Source of the DNA: an uncultured Faecalicatena sp.
Lineage (GTDB): Bacteria; Bacillota; Clostridia; Lachnospirales; Lachnospiraceae
DNA: 64,000 nt
Assembly (NCBI GenBank): GCA_902489075.1
Contig: CABTYO010000010.1
Coordinates: 1-64,000 of the forward strand
Direction of reading: 5' to 3'
Shown here: in pieces, positions 33,998 through 42,661 of the stretch
Numbering within the stretch: the stretch's first letter is position 1
Layout of the letters: each line of letters begins with the position of its first letter
The notes under the pieces: model-generated
Seen by the model: the letters and a program-made list of their open reading frames with translations, nothing else
The model's database searches: none
Told to the model about the DNA's origin: nothing
Made by a program: the position numbers and the translations under genes

Positions 33998-34830
33998 GTC
34001 CAAAAGGGATGAGCTTAAAAAGCAAAATCAAAAATTATGCGAAAAGCAACAAGATTGCAGCACAGGTAGTATTACAGAACTATATGTTTGAACGATTTCT
34101 TGCAAGATTGTCAGTATCTGCATATAGGGATAAATTTGTAGTGAAAGGTGGAATGCTTGTTGCGGCTATTGTAGGATTGGATACGCGGTCTACAATGGAT
34201 TTGGATACTACGTTACGAAATCTTCCATTGACGGAAGAAAAGATAAGAGAAGCTATTAAGGAAATCTGTGGAATCAATCTGCGAGATGATGTTGTTTTCG
34301 TTGTAAAAGTAATTGCTCCTATCCGTAAAGATGATCAATATGGCGGTTATTGTGTAAGGCTAAATGCCATTTTTGATACAATTGTCACACCACTTTCAAT
34401 AGATATTACTACGGGAGATGCTATAACACCATCTCCGGTTCAATATGAATTCAGTGGCATTTTTGATGAAAATATAAGTATTAAAATATGGGGATATAAT
34501 ATTGAAACTGTAATGGCTGAGAAGATGGAAACAATTTTGAGCAGAGGTGTTTTCAATACAAGACCACGAGATTTTTATGATGTGTATATACTTGCTACAA
34601 CACAGCAGTACGATAGGAAATTATTTTGTAATGCATTTACAGCTACATCGGTTCATAGAGAGAGTTCAGAGAAAATAGCCGATAAAGATTTAATAGTAAT
34701 GCGAATCAAAGAGAATCATGATTTACAACAGATGTGGCAAAAATATCAGAAAAGGTTTGCCTATGCAAAAAATATCTCTTATGAAGAGATTATGGATGTG
34801 ATAGAAGAACTATCGAGATATTTAAGATAA
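33994..34830 (+). CDS. abiEii: AbiEii nucleotidyltransferase toxin (intact)
   Basis: 278 aa, ATGA overlap with the antitoxin. The nucleotidyltransferase motifs are intact: 'FVVKGGMLVAAIVG' (GG motif) and 'RSTMDLDTTLRNLP' (the DxD-type catalytic pair), then 'AEKMETILSRGVFNTRPRDF'. AbiEii-type toxins transfer nucleotides, in characterised cases to tRNA acceptor ends, causing reversible growth arrest and phage abortive infection. Contrast with the frameshifted copy at 1.3 kb. Confidence 0.88.
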   Translation: MSPKGMSLKSKIKNYAKSNKIAAQVVLQNYMFERFLARLSVSAYRDKFVVKGGMLVAAIVGLDTRSTMDLDTTLRNLPLTEEKIREAIKEICGINLRDDVVFVVKVIAPIRKDDQYGGYCVRLNAIFDTIVTPLSIDITTGDAITPSPVQYEFSGIFDENISIKIWGYNIETVMAEKMETILSRGVFNTRPRDFYDVYILATTQQYDRKLFCNAFTATSVHRESSEKIADKDLIVMRIKENHDLQQMWQKYQKRFAYAKNISYEEIMDVIEELSRYLR

Positions 34831-34844
34831 TTTATACACAATAC

Positions 34845-34887
34845 AAAAAGCAAGTGTGGTCATTTCCGGTCATACTTGCTTTTTTTC
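34845..34887 (+). terminator. Terminator after the second abiE pair
   Basis: Arms AAAAAGCAAGT (34845-34855) and ACTTGCTTTTT (34874-34884), continued by further Ts. Confidence 0.85.
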
Positions 34888-34917
34888 GTATAAACTTATA
34901 GAAATTTCACAAAATAC

Positions 34918-34948
34918 TTGACTATATACCTACTATACCCCTTAAGAT
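34918..34948 (+). promoter_or_regulatory. 19-bp-spacer promoter of the MerR-FtsX operon
   Basis: TTGACT (34918-34923) and TAAGAT (34943-34948) are separated by exactly 19 nt, the overlong spacing that MerR-family regulators correct by DNA distortion. The spacer holds two TATA tetramers around TACT-type sequence but no long perfect dyad. It lies ~50 nt before a gene whose product begins with a MerR domain, so autoregulation is likely. Confidence 0.55.
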
Positions 34949-35000
34949 AAGCACATAATCACCACGCAGTACAAAGAAAAATGAGCAAGGGGGTGGCTGT

Positions 35001-37010
35001 TTGAATACGAAACAGGTAGAAGAACTGACAGGAATCACCCGGCAGAATATCCGTTACTACGAGCGCCAGGGTCTCTTAGAGCCGGCCAGGGAGACGGGGA
35101 ATGCCTACCGGGATTATTCCGAGGAGGATGTGCGGCGTCTTAAGCTGATCAAGATGCTGAGGATGCTGGATATGCCTCTCAAAGAGATTGAAAGTGTGTT
35201 AAATGAAGAGCTGCCCTTAAAGGAGGCGGCTGCCCGGCAGCAGGAGAACCTTTTAAAGCAGCAGAAGCAGCTGCAGGCGGCGATCGATGTCTGTGCGAGT
35301 ATCCACAAGGAGAAGTCAGAGAAGATCGATGTAGATGATTACCTTGAAAAAATGGAAAACATGTCTCAGAACGGTGGCGTATTTGCCCAGATTCTGGATG
35401 ACTACAAACAGGTGGCCTCACAAGAGCGCCAGCGCCAGTTTTCCTTCTATGCAAAAGGGGCAGTCAACACAGCGGGGGCATTCGAGGCTGAGCTTCGAAA
35501 CTATGCTAAGGACCATGGGATGAAGTTCGAGATAATAGAAAAGGGCATGTATCCCGAATTTACCATGGATGGTGTCTCCTACACAGCAGCCAGGGTGGTG
35601 GAAGAGACGAGGACACCGGGCAGTACCGTGGAGGCAGGAGAAAAGGCAGTTACAGAAGCGACAGTTTCAGAAAAGGCAGCGGTCAGAATCGTCTGCAAAA
35701 GTGAACCGAGATCCGATGCCGAGAGGGAGATCCCGGAGGGCAGGCGCAGGTTTTTCAGCAGAATACATACGATCACGGTCAACATAAGGCGCCACCAGGC
35801 AAAAAGTATCCTGAATGTTCTGGTCAGTCTGCTGATCGTGGTAGTGATGACCGTCTACATGGGAAATCTGAACAGCGCAAGGCAGCAGATCAAAGACCTG
35901 TCAGAATCACTTCCGATATCAGGGGAGGTGTGGAATGTCTGTGCAGAGCAGAATTCAGGTCTGTTTATTGCACAGTGGGCCCTGGACGCGGTCTATCAGT
36001 CCGCTTATGTAAAAGAGATCAACGAAGGTGTAGAGCTGATTGGATTTAATGACACGGGAAATGTCCAGGAAACAGAAGATAACATTCAGAGTGAAGCCGC
36101 ATACATTCCTGGGAAAAGTTACTGGCTGGAAGGTATGAATACTCCTGGTTGTGTAAAAGGATTCGAGGAAAAGGAGATCACCTGGGCGGATGGATGGAAC
36201 TGGAAAGATTTCCAGGAGGCCAGGAATGTCTGTATTGTAAACCAGGAAGTGGCCAGCGGGCAGAACATGCAAAAAGGTGATGTGCTTTCGCTTTCCATGC
36301 AGCGGTATTACCAGTCTGCTTCCGGTACGTCTATCTTTATCGAGGAACTAAAGCCCATCCAGATGCAGATCGTAGGGACAGCGGATTTCAGCGAACTGGA
36401 CCCGGATATTCCAAAGCCGGATATGCTTCTGCCACTGGATGATGTGAAACAGATTTTCAAAGAAAATAATAAGGTTTACTTTGCTTCTTCACTGTCTTTT
36501 TTAGTAAAGGACCCGATGAAGCTCAATGAACTGAAAAAGGAGTTAAAAAGCGCGGGATTTCAGTCAGTGGTTTCGGGGGCAGAACACTCTTATGCGGGTG
36601 CGGGCCTGAAAATGGATGATGCAGTTTTTATAGAATCTATGACAAGCCTGGAAAAAAGCAGGGCACTGCTGGAAGGATTCCTTCCGTTTGTCCTCCTGGT
36701 GGTCATCATGTTAGGCTATATCGTCCCACATCTGCTGCTTTCGGGCAGACGGGAGGAATATGCGATCATGCGTGCACTAGGGACGAGTAAACGGGAAGGC
36801 GGCATTTTGTTTTTTACAGAGCATATTCTGCTGGCGGCTCTAGGCTCGGCAGCGGGGATGATCGGTGGGATGGTATTCCATGTGGCGGACGCAGGAACCG
36901 CCCTGATGATCTGGGGACTGTTTCTGGTCTGTTATGCACTGGGAGCGGCGGTATCCATGTGGATGTTCGGAAGATTCAGCGTATCAGCTGTGTTATCACA
37001 CAGAGATTGA
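35001..37010 (+). CDS. MerR DNA-binding domain fused to FtsX-type ABC permease
   Basis: 669 aa, TTG start with AAGGGGG 7 nt upstream. Residues ~1-70 are a complete MerR HTH ('QVEELTGITRQNIRYYERQG', 'AYRDYSEEDVRRLKLIKMLR'), followed by the usual coiled-coil (~75-100). A linker with a small alpha/beta segment ('GMKFEIIEKGMYPEFTMDG') leads to a membrane helix at ~265-285. A ~270-residue external domain follows, then three helices (~560-580, ~605-630, ~635-655) with the FtsX motif 'GRREEYAIMRALGTSKREGG'. The frame is open throughout, so this is a true fusion. It is encoded with an ATPase and a second permease. The DNA-binding end would be cytoplasmic, making a transporter subunit that may read its own promoter. 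Confidence 0.88.
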   Translation: MNTKQVEELTGITRQNIRYYERQGLLEPARETGNAYRDYSEEDVRRLKLIKMLRMLDMPLKEIESVLNEELPLKEAAARQQENLLKQQKQLQAAIDVCASIHKEKSEKIDVDDYLEKMENMSQNGGVFAQILDDYKQVASQERQRQFSFYAKGAVNTAGAFEAELRNYAKDHGMKFEIIEKGMYPEFTMDGVSYTAARVVEETRTPGSTVEAGEKAVTEATVSEKAAVRIVCKSEPRSDAEREIPEGRRRFFSRIHTITVNIRRHQAKSILNVLVSLLIVVVMTVYMGNLNSARQQIKDLSESLPISGEVWNVCAEQNSGLFIAQWALDAVYQSAYVKEINEGVELIGFNDTGNVQETEDNIQSEAAYIPGKSYWLEGMNTPGCVKGFEEKEITWADGWNWKDFQEARNVCIVNQEVASGQNMQKGDVLSLSMQRYYQSASGTSIFIEELKPIQMQIVGTADFSELDPDIPKPDMLLPLDDVKQIFKENNKVYFASSLSFLVKDPMKLNELKKELKSAGFQSVVSGAEHSYAGAGLKMDDAVFIESMTSLEKSRALLEGFLPFVLLVVIMLGYIVPHLLLSGRREEYAIMRALGTSKREGGILFFTEHILLAALGSAAGMIGGMVFHVADAGTALMIWGLFLVCYALGAAVSMWMFGRFSVSAVLSHRD

Positions 37011-37019
37011 GAGGGCAGT

Positions 37020-37697
37020 ATGGAAAGAATTATAGTAGAAAATGTAAGTTATTCCTATCAGAATAAATATCAGACGATTGAGGCGGTAAGAGAGGTGTCC
37101 TGCACCTTTGAATCCGGAAAATTATATGTGGTCACGGGAGAATCCGGCAGTGGAAAGAGCACATTTTTATCCCTTCTTGCCGGGCTTGACAGTCCGAAGG
37201 AGGGCAGGATTCTTGTGGACGGAAAGGACCTTGCAGAAATGGACCGGGATGCGTACAGGCGCAAGCAGGTCTCTGTTGTTTATCAGGCATTCCATCTGTT
37301 CCCCCTTCTGACTGCCCTGGAAAATGTGATGTACCCGCTGGAGCTTCAAGGCGTGCCCCGCAGACAGGCGAAAGAAAAAGCCGCAGATTGTCTGGCGGAG
37401 GTGGGCTTAAGCGAAAAGATCCTGGGACAGTATCCTAAGATGATGAGCGGCGGCGAGCAGCAGAGAGTGGCGATCGCCAGGGCGATGGCAGCAGGAGGAA
37501 GAATCCTCTTGGCCGATGAACCTACCGGAAATCTGGATTCTGAAAATGAGGAGAACATCGTGGGACTTCTTTTAAAATTAGCCCATGAGAAAGATTTTGT
37601 GGTGATCGTAGTATCTCATAATCCTCTGGTCGCAGAAATGGCAGACATCCGCATGACGATGAGGGACGGGAAAATGGTAGCAGTCGAAGAACAGTGA
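37020..37697 (+). CDS. LolD/MacB-type ABC transporter ATPase
   Basis: 225 aa, 9 nt after the MerR-FtsX gene. Walker A 'GESGSGKST', Q-loop 'YQAFHLF', signature 'MSGGEQQRVAIARA', Walker B 'ILLADEPTGNLDSE' and switch His 'VVSHN' are intact. Sequence type and context place it with the MacB/LolD group that drives mechanotransmission or efflux through FtsX-family permeases. It would serve both flanking permeases as a heterodimer. Confidence 0.94.
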   Translation: MERIIVENVSYSYQNKYQTIEAVREVSCTFESGKLYVVTGESGSGKSTFLSLLAGLDSPKEGRILVDGKDLAEMDRDAYRRKQVSVVYQAFHLFPLLTALENVMYPLELQGVPRRQAKEKAADCLAEVGLSEKILGQYPKMMSGGEQQRVAIARAMAAGGRILLADEPTGNLDSENEENIVGLLLKLAHEKDFVVIVVSHNPLVAEMADIRMTMRDGKMVAVEEQ

Positions 37698-37710
37698 GGT
37701 GGTGTATGAC

Positions 37711-39591
37711 ATGACATTTTATTATAGTATGAAGCAGATGTTCAGAAGCCCCTTAAAGAGTTTTCTGTTCTTCCTTCTGATCGGAGTGTCGGCATTTTTC
37801 GTGGTACTGGGCGGAAATCTTTTGTATATGACAATGGCTTCGACTAAGGAGTTCGAGAAGATCTATACAACCATAGGGACTGTAGAACAGACGAAAAAAG
37901 ATGCGGGAATGGTCAGATTCAGAAACGCATTTACAAATGAATATGATTATTTAAAGACATATAAATATGGGGAACGGGTGAAAGAAGATGTCCTGGATTT
38001 TAAAGGGGCAGATTATATCCTAAAGCCGAGACAGAGACCTTATTTTGGTGCGTACGTGGCGGATATGTATCAGGGCGTAGGACACGCGAACAATATCCAG
38101 GTAGAAGCGACCCTCATGGAGCCACCCACAGGACAGCCGGCAAAGATGAAGATTACGAGAGTTATGGAGGGATATGTCCAGGAAGGCGATATCATTTATA
38201 TCCGTGATTTGGAGAAGACAGATACAGAACCCACTCCGTTTGAGATGGGAAAGACCTATGTTATGCGGCTGGAGGGAGGCGGCTATACTGAGGGGCAGGA
38301 GATTGTGGACGGCAAAGAAGTGAATGTATGGGCGGAGTACAGAATGTTCAATGGCATTCAGTCTTTACAATATACATTAGACGGGGAAAAAATCGATGAT
38401 CCGTTAAGTGATGAGATTAGTAAGACATCTGATGAACTGCAGAGTGATATTGCCTGGGCGGATGAAGTGACAGAGGGATTTTATGACACGGAACGTGGAA
38501 AACGCTGGATTGAGGCATCCAGGCAGCAGGATCTCACGGACCATCTGGTCTATGTACAGCCAACAGACGGTACAGATCTTTTAATGCCGTTTTACCGGAA
38601 TGAGGTCGTGATTACAGAGGGGCGTGATATTACAGAAGAGGAGTACAAGAAGGGGGAAAAAGTCTGTCTGATTTCCGATATTTTAGCAATACAGCTTCGG
38701 AAGTCCCTGGGAGAACAGCTGACCCTTCCGCTTTACTATGCCGATTACGATAGTACTCCGGGGGATCTGTCGAGAACAGGAACTTATTACTTAAATGCAA
38801 AAGGGCAGGTCTATTCCATTTTCAATGAACAGGACTATCAGATTGTCGGAATCTATACAATCAAGGATCGTGGAGCAGCTTATTCAGCGGGTGGATCTTA
38901 TGCAATAGAGAACCACGGAAAAGAAGTGGTGATTCCCTGGAATGCAGTGCCGGAAAATTCCTGGAAAGACAACATTGTTGCTTACGGGCGTATGATAGGA
39001 GCCAATACCTCTTTCCAGATTCCAAATGGTTCGATCACGGAATTTGAAAAATTGTGGGAAAAACAGGGCATCGATGATATTAGAATTACATTTTATGACA
39101 AAGGGTACAGCCAGATCAAGGATGGAATCGAAAGCAGGAAACTGATGTCCATCATCTTCCTGATCAGTGGATGCGTGATGGCGTTTATGATCTTACTGTT
39201 CTTCTCCAACGTATTTATTACCGGACAGCAGAAGCGCATCGCGGTGGAGCGGATTCTGGGCAGGACGAAAAAACAATGTGCCGCATCAATTCTGACAGGA
39301 CTGCTTGTGCTTGCAGCGGCAGGATGCATCGTGGGAAGCGTGGCAGGCTGGAAAGCAACAGGAATGGCAGCAAAGAAGGCGGACACGGAAATTGTATTTG
39401 ATACGTCTTACAGTAATTCCTCGATTGCAGATGAGGAAAAGATCAAGGAAAAATGGATCCAGCCAGACATGGGAGTGGCGCTGGGGACAGGAGGCGCGCT
39501 GATCGTGGCAGCATTTTTGATCTCCTCGTGCTATATACGGGAAAATCTGAAAAAGGAGCCGCTGGAGCTGCTGGGGAGGATTGAGGAATAA
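37711..39591 (+). CDS. FtsX-family ABC permease
   Basis: 626 aa from ATG 37711 (GAGGTGG ~9 nt upstream); GTG 37699 is possible. One N-terminal membrane helix ('SFLFFLLIGVSAFFVVLGGN', ~15-40), a very large external domain (~45-470) and three C-terminal helices ('MSIIFLISGCVMAFMILLFF', 'ILTGLLVLAAAGCIVGSVAG', 'GVALGTGGALIVAAFLISSC'). 'KRIAVERILGRTKKQCAASI' is the coupling motif. It is the second permease of the MerR-FtsX system and has no DNA-binding domain. Substrate unknown. Confidence 0.88.
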   Translation: MTFYYSMKQMFRSPLKSFLFFLLIGVSAFFVVLGGNLLYMTMASTKEFEKIYTTIGTVEQTKKDAGMVRFRNAFTNEYDYLKTYKYGERVKEDVLDFKGADYILKPRQRPYFGAYVADMYQGVGHANNIQVEATLMEPPTGQPAKMKITRVMEGYVQEGDIIYIRDLEKTDTEPTPFEMGKTYVMRLEGGGYTEGQEIVDGKEVNVWAEYRMFNGIQSLQYTLDGEKIDDPLSDEISKTSDELQSDIAWADEVTEGFYDTERGKRWIEASRQQDLTDHLVYVQPTDGTDLLMPFYRNEVVITEGRDITEEEYKKGEKVCLISDILAIQLRKSLGEQLTLPLYYADYDSTPGDLSRTGTYYLNAKGQVYSIFNEQDYQIVGIYTIKDRGAAYSAGGSYAIENHGKEVVIPWNAVPENSWKDNIVAYGRMIGANTSFQIPNGSITEFEKLWEKQGIDDIRITFYDKGYSQIKDGIESRKLMSIIFLISGCVMAFMILLFFSNVFITGQQKRIAVERILGRTKKQCAASILTGLLVLAAAGCIVGSVAGWKATGMAAKKADTEIVFDTSYSNSSIADEEKIKEKWIQPDMGVALGTGGALIVAAFLISSCYIRENLKKEPLELLGRIEE

Positions 39592-39603
39592 AGGTATAAT
39601 AAG

Positions 39604-39639
39604 AAGCCCATTGAGTCTTCATTGACCAGTGGGCTTTTT
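39604..39639. terminator. Terminator after the MerR-FtsX operon
   Basis: Arms AAGCCCA (39604-39610) and TGGGCTT (39630-39636), followed by TTT. It is convergent with the next small gene. Confidence 0.75.
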
Positions 39640-39850
39640 AAAATCTGTTGGAATCCGGAACATGTTCTAATATGTCAGTTATATCACATTCGAGTATATT
39701 TAAAAGCTTATCTATGGTTGAGGTATAAACTACCTTATTTTTCCGTAATCTGTCCAACTGTCCCTTACTTAGATTATAATCCCGTATTAACATATTTTGC
39801 GAGATGCCTTTCTTTTCAAGTGTAACCCAGAGCCTGTCATATTTTATCAT
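39638..39850 (-). CDS. Small XRE-type HTH protein
   Basis: 70 aa. A single Cro/CI-type HTH covers almost the whole protein: 'LWVTLEKKGISQNMLIRDYN', then 'LSKGQLDRLRKNKVVYTSTI' and 'LLNILECDITDIL'. AGGAG lies 9 nt before the ATG at 39850. The leader carries a 9-bp inverted repeat whose arms enclose this ribosome site. Target unknown; possibly linked to the accessory genes to its right. Confidence 0.8.
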   Translation of the reverse strand: MIKYDRLWVTLEKKGISQNMLIRDYNLSKGQLDRLRKNKVVYTSTIDKLLNILECDITDILEHVPDSNRF

Positions 39851-40193
39851 AATTATCTTCTCCTAGTTTTCCCTTGCTTAAGATAATTATTACAGTAAAA
39901 TAGACTATTCAGATATGAAAATTTTTGAAGATGAAGCAGTAATAGACAAAATTTTGGAAAGAATAAATTAAAGATATTCTATTCTCTAGTAAGAATCAAA
40001 AGTCATCATTAGATTAAGATGGTCTTTTGATTTTTTATTTTTATCAGGTTTTATTAAAGGTTTCATATTCAATGCTTGCTATCTAATAAATTTTTAAAAT
40101 AATATATAAACTATATGCAATGTTTACTTACACAGATTATTAAAATATACCAGAACAAAAGTTACAATATATAAAGCAGAAAGGGGGGTTATT
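39851..40193. other. Intergenic stretch with inverted repeat and a peptide remnant
   Basis: AATTATCTT (39851-39859) and AAGATAATT (39880-39888) form a perfect 9-bp inverted repeat around the ribosome site of the minus-strand XRE gene. At 39891-39971 a plus-strand frame ends with MKIFEDEAVIDKILERIN and a stop, possibly the tail of a lost gene. The remainder is very AT-rich with no gene seen. Confidence 0.4.
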
Positions 40194-40418
40194 TTGGAAA
40201 TTGATTATAAAGCTTTGGGTAAAAGAATTAAAATATGCAGAATAAATCAAAATATGGCGCAGGAAAGGCTGGCTTATAAGGCGGGAATCACACCTACACA
40301 TTGCAGTAATATTGAAACTGGTTCTACAAAAGTAAGTCTTAATACTCTGGTGAATATTGCCAATGCTCTTTCCGTCAGCGTTGATGATATTTTATGTTAT
40401 AAGCTTAAAATATTCTAA
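40194..40418 (+). CDS. XRE-family transcriptional regulator
   Basis: 74 aa, TTG start 5 nt after an AAAGGGGGG site. Minimal Cro/CI HTH: 'LGKRIKICRINQNMAQERLA', 'AGITPTHCSNIETGSTKVSL' and 'LVNIANALSVSVDDIL'. It lies upstream of the Septu-like pair and has its own terminator. A palindrome beside the promoter of the ATPase gene is a possible binding site, which would make it the regulator of that defence pair (inference). Confidence 0.85.
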   Translation: MEIDYKALGKRIKICRINQNMAQERLAYKAGITPTHCSNIETGSTKVSLNTLVNIANALSVSVDDILCYKLKIF

Positions 40419-40438
40419 AGAAAAAGTTTTCAACTAAG

Positions 40439-40476
40439 ATCAGGGAAAAAGGTATACACTTTTTTACCCTGATTAA
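40439..40476 (+). terminator. Terminator after the XRE gene
   Basis: Arms ATCAGGG (40439-40445) and CCCTGAT (40467-40473) with inner AAAAAAG/CTTTTTT pairing; a T-rich tail follows. Confidence 0.7.
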
Positions 40477-40603
40477 TTTTATGCTTCTGCCTTCATAACA
40501 AAATTCTGCCTGGGGGCATTAATGAAAGTATTAGCAGGATAAACTTCTGGGTGGAAATTTTTGCAGTTCATACAGTAACTATTTTCTAACTCTTTTAGTC
40601 CTG

Positions 40604-40663
40604 TGCACATATTTATGTGCATAAACATTTGCTGTTGTTGCAAGAGGAAAATAAGGGTATAAT
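40604..40663 (+). promoter_or_regulatory. Promoter of the Septu-like operon with upstream palindrome
   Basis: TTGTTG (40635-40640), a 17-nt spacer and perfect TATAAT (40658-40663). Just upstream, TGCACAT (40604-40610) and ATGTGCA (40615-40621) form a perfect palindrome with loop ATTT, well placed for a regulator. Confidence 0.6.
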
Positions 40664-40698
40664 ATAAAAACAGGATTCAACAGGAAGGTAGGTGCAGA

Positions 40699-41976
40699 AT
40701 GAAAATAAATAGAATTTCGGCAGCAAATTTTAAAGTGTTTGAGCAGATGGAATTAGAACTGCAGGGAAAAAGTACGGTGATATTCGGAATTAATGGTACA
40801 GGGAAGTCGACAGTTTTAAGTATCATTAATTATTTGTTCCGTGTGTGGGTTAATCGTTTGAACCCTTCCCAGGGAAAAGCCTTTGAGAAAATGTCGGATG
40901 AAATCGTGCGAATTGGCACATCAGAATGTATTTTGAGAGCGGACATTGAGATGGAGGATGACACATATATTTTAGAGCGAAAATATAAAAAAAGTGCATC
41001 ATTAAAGAAAAAGAGTCAGCTTACATATGATAAAAAGTTATATGCAGATTTTACTGAAAGCTTTATCAATCATTATCTGGAACAGGAGAAGTGCAACATT
41101 CCATTATTTGTAAATTATGGGACAAATCGCTCTGTGCTGGATATTCCCCTGCGCATACGCAATAAACATGAATTTGGTGTGATTTCTTCTCTGGATCGGG
41201 CCATTGAAAATGAACTGGATTTCCGAACATTTTTTGAATGGTTTCGTAATCAGGAGGATTTGGAAAATGAGATAAAGTTAGAGAGTGGGGATACTGCTTA
41301 TGAGGATATTATGCTTAGGTGTGTCAGGACAGCGGTTGAGACAATGCTGGAAGATGTGTCTGATTTGAAGGTGAAAAGGAATCCTCTCTGCATGAAGGTA
41401 AAAAAGAACGGGAAGGAAATCAGGGTAGACCAGCTTTCCGATGGCGAAAAATGTACACTGGCATTGATTGGAGATTTGGCGAGAAGAATAGCGATTGCAA
41501 ATCAATATCGTATAAATCCTCTGGAGGGAGAGGGAGTCGTCTTGATTGATGAAATTGAACTTCATATGCATCCATCTTGGCAAAGAAAGGTGCTTCGCGT
41601 GTTAAAGCAAGTATTTCCTAACATTCAGTTTATTGTGACAACGCATTCACCACAAGTTTTAGGCGAAGCAGATGACAGTTATAGGATTGTTCTTCTTCAG
41701 GAAGAAAAAGGAACGTGCAGTATAAAGGAAATTTTAAGGATGGATGGTTATGACAGCAATATAATTTTGGAAGAGTATATGAATACCAATTCGAAAAATG
41801 AAGCTGTCAAAGAAAAAATCAGTAAGATAAACCATCTGATTTACGAAAAGAAGTATGAAGAGGCTGAAGATAAGATAGAAGAGCTGGTGTTGATTTCTGG
41901 AGATGATGACCCAGAGGTGATAACAGCAAAAGGGTATTTACAAAGGAGCAAATGGCTGGATGAAAAGAATAAATAA
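40699..41976 (+). CDS. ptuA: PtuA-like AAA/ABC-type ATPase (Septu-like defence)
   Basis: 425 aa. Walker A 'GINGTGKST' follows an SMC-like 'ISAANFKVFEQMELELQGKS'. The ABC-type signature region is 'LSDGEKCTLALIGDLARRIA', Walker B 'VVLIDEIELHMHPSWQRK' and the His switch 'VTTHSPQVL'. This is the short overcoming-lysogenization-like ATPase fold used by PtuA. It overlaps the next gene by 17 nt, which encodes an HNH protein of the PtuB type. In Septu systems the ATPase complex restrains the HNH nuclease until phage infection. No reverse transcriptase lies nearby, so it is not a retron version. Confidence 0.78.
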   Translation: MKINRISAANFKVFEQMELELQGKSTVIFGINGTGKSTVLSIINYLFRVWVNRLNPSQGKAFEKMSDEIVRIGTSECILRADIEMEDDTYILERKYKKSASLKKKSQLTYDKKLYADFTESFINHYLEQEKCNIPLFVNYGTNRSVLDIPLRIRNKHEFGVISSLDRAIENELDFRTFFEWFRNQEDLENEIKLESGDTAYEDIMLRCVRTAVETMLEDVSDLKVKRNPLCMKVKKNGKEIRVDQLSDGEKCTLALIGDLARRIAIANQYRINPLEGEGVVLIDEIELHMHPSWQRKVLRVLKQVFPNIQFIVTTHSPQVLGEADDSYRIVLLQEEKGTCSIKEILRMDGYDSNIILEEYMNTNSKNEAVKEKISKINHLIYEKKYEEAEDKIEELVLISGDDDPEVITAKGYLQRSKWLDEKNK

Positions 41977-42559
41977 AGGAACAGAGCCAGAATTCTGGAA
42001 GGAGTTTAAAAGAAAACATCCTCAAATAAGCTACAGGGATTTAGGTCAAGTTAAAAAAGGGGCAGAAGTCAGACATAAGATGCGGGAACAGTTGATGAAG
42101 GAGCAGTATTATCTTTGTTGCTACTGTTGTAGACAGATAGATGAGGAAAATTCTTTAAATGAACACATACGCCCGGAAGATCATTACCCGAATGAGACAA
42201 TGGATTTTATGAATCTGGTCGCATCCTGTAAGAGGGATATTGATTCGTGCGGACCTGGAAAGAAAAATAAGTATGACGAAGAGTTGTTCGTTTCTCCCTT
42301 AGATGAAGATTGTGAAGAACATTTCATCTTTTTTCCAAATGGAGAGATGAGAGGGGGTACGGATAAAGGAAGATATACAGTGGATTTACTGGGCCTGGAT
42401 TCTTACAAACTGCGTCAGGCAAGAGCAGCTAAGTATAGAGTGTGCGATATGTGTGATAACGAACTCATTCAGTGGTATCTCGAACCACATGAAGGCAGGC
42501 TGGATGCCTTTCCTGATATGGTATCTTACTTTTATGAGAGGGGGTTTTTTACTAGGTAA
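41960..42559 (+). CDS. ptuB: PtuB-like HNH endonuclease (TIGR02646 type)
   Basis: 199 aa. The N-terminus ('MKRINKGTEPEFWKEFKRKH') and the zinc/HNH core ('YLCCYCCRQI', 'EHIRPEDHYP', 'MDFMNLVASC') match the TIGR02646 family that forms PtuB in Septu. It should be a metal-dependent DNA or RNA nuclease kept in check by PtuA. The 17-nt overlap shows translational coupling. Length is in the family range and catalytic histidines are present. Confidence 0.8.
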   Translation: MKRINKGTEPEFWKEFKRKHPQISYRDLGQVKKGAEVRHKMREQLMKEQYYLCCYCCRQIDEENSLNEHIRPEDHYPNETMDFMNLVASCKRDIDSCGPGKKNKYDEELFVSPLDEDCEEHFIFFPNGEMRGGTDKGRYTVDLLGLDSYKLRQARAAKYRVCDMCDNELIQWYLEPHEGRLDAFPDMVSYFYERGFFTR

Positions 42560-42619
42560 AAGGGAAGATAAAGCTAATATGTTATAAGTTTAAACATTTA
42601 AAAGAAAAAGCTTCTAATG

Positions 42620-42661
42620 AAAAGAAGGGGTAAAAAGTGCGAACTTTTTAACCCTTCTTTT
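42620..42661. terminator. Bidirectional terminator, ptuB and arsC
   Basis: Arms of about 19 nt (42620-42638 and 42643-42661) around GCGA, with A- and T-runs on both sides, pair with one mismatch. It overlaps the arsC stop codon. A close relative of it occurs at 45046-45083. Confidence 0.85.

Noticed and set aside
40194..42559. Retron with PtuAB effector
   Set aside because: No reverse transcriptase gene and no obvious msr/msd structure lie within several kb.
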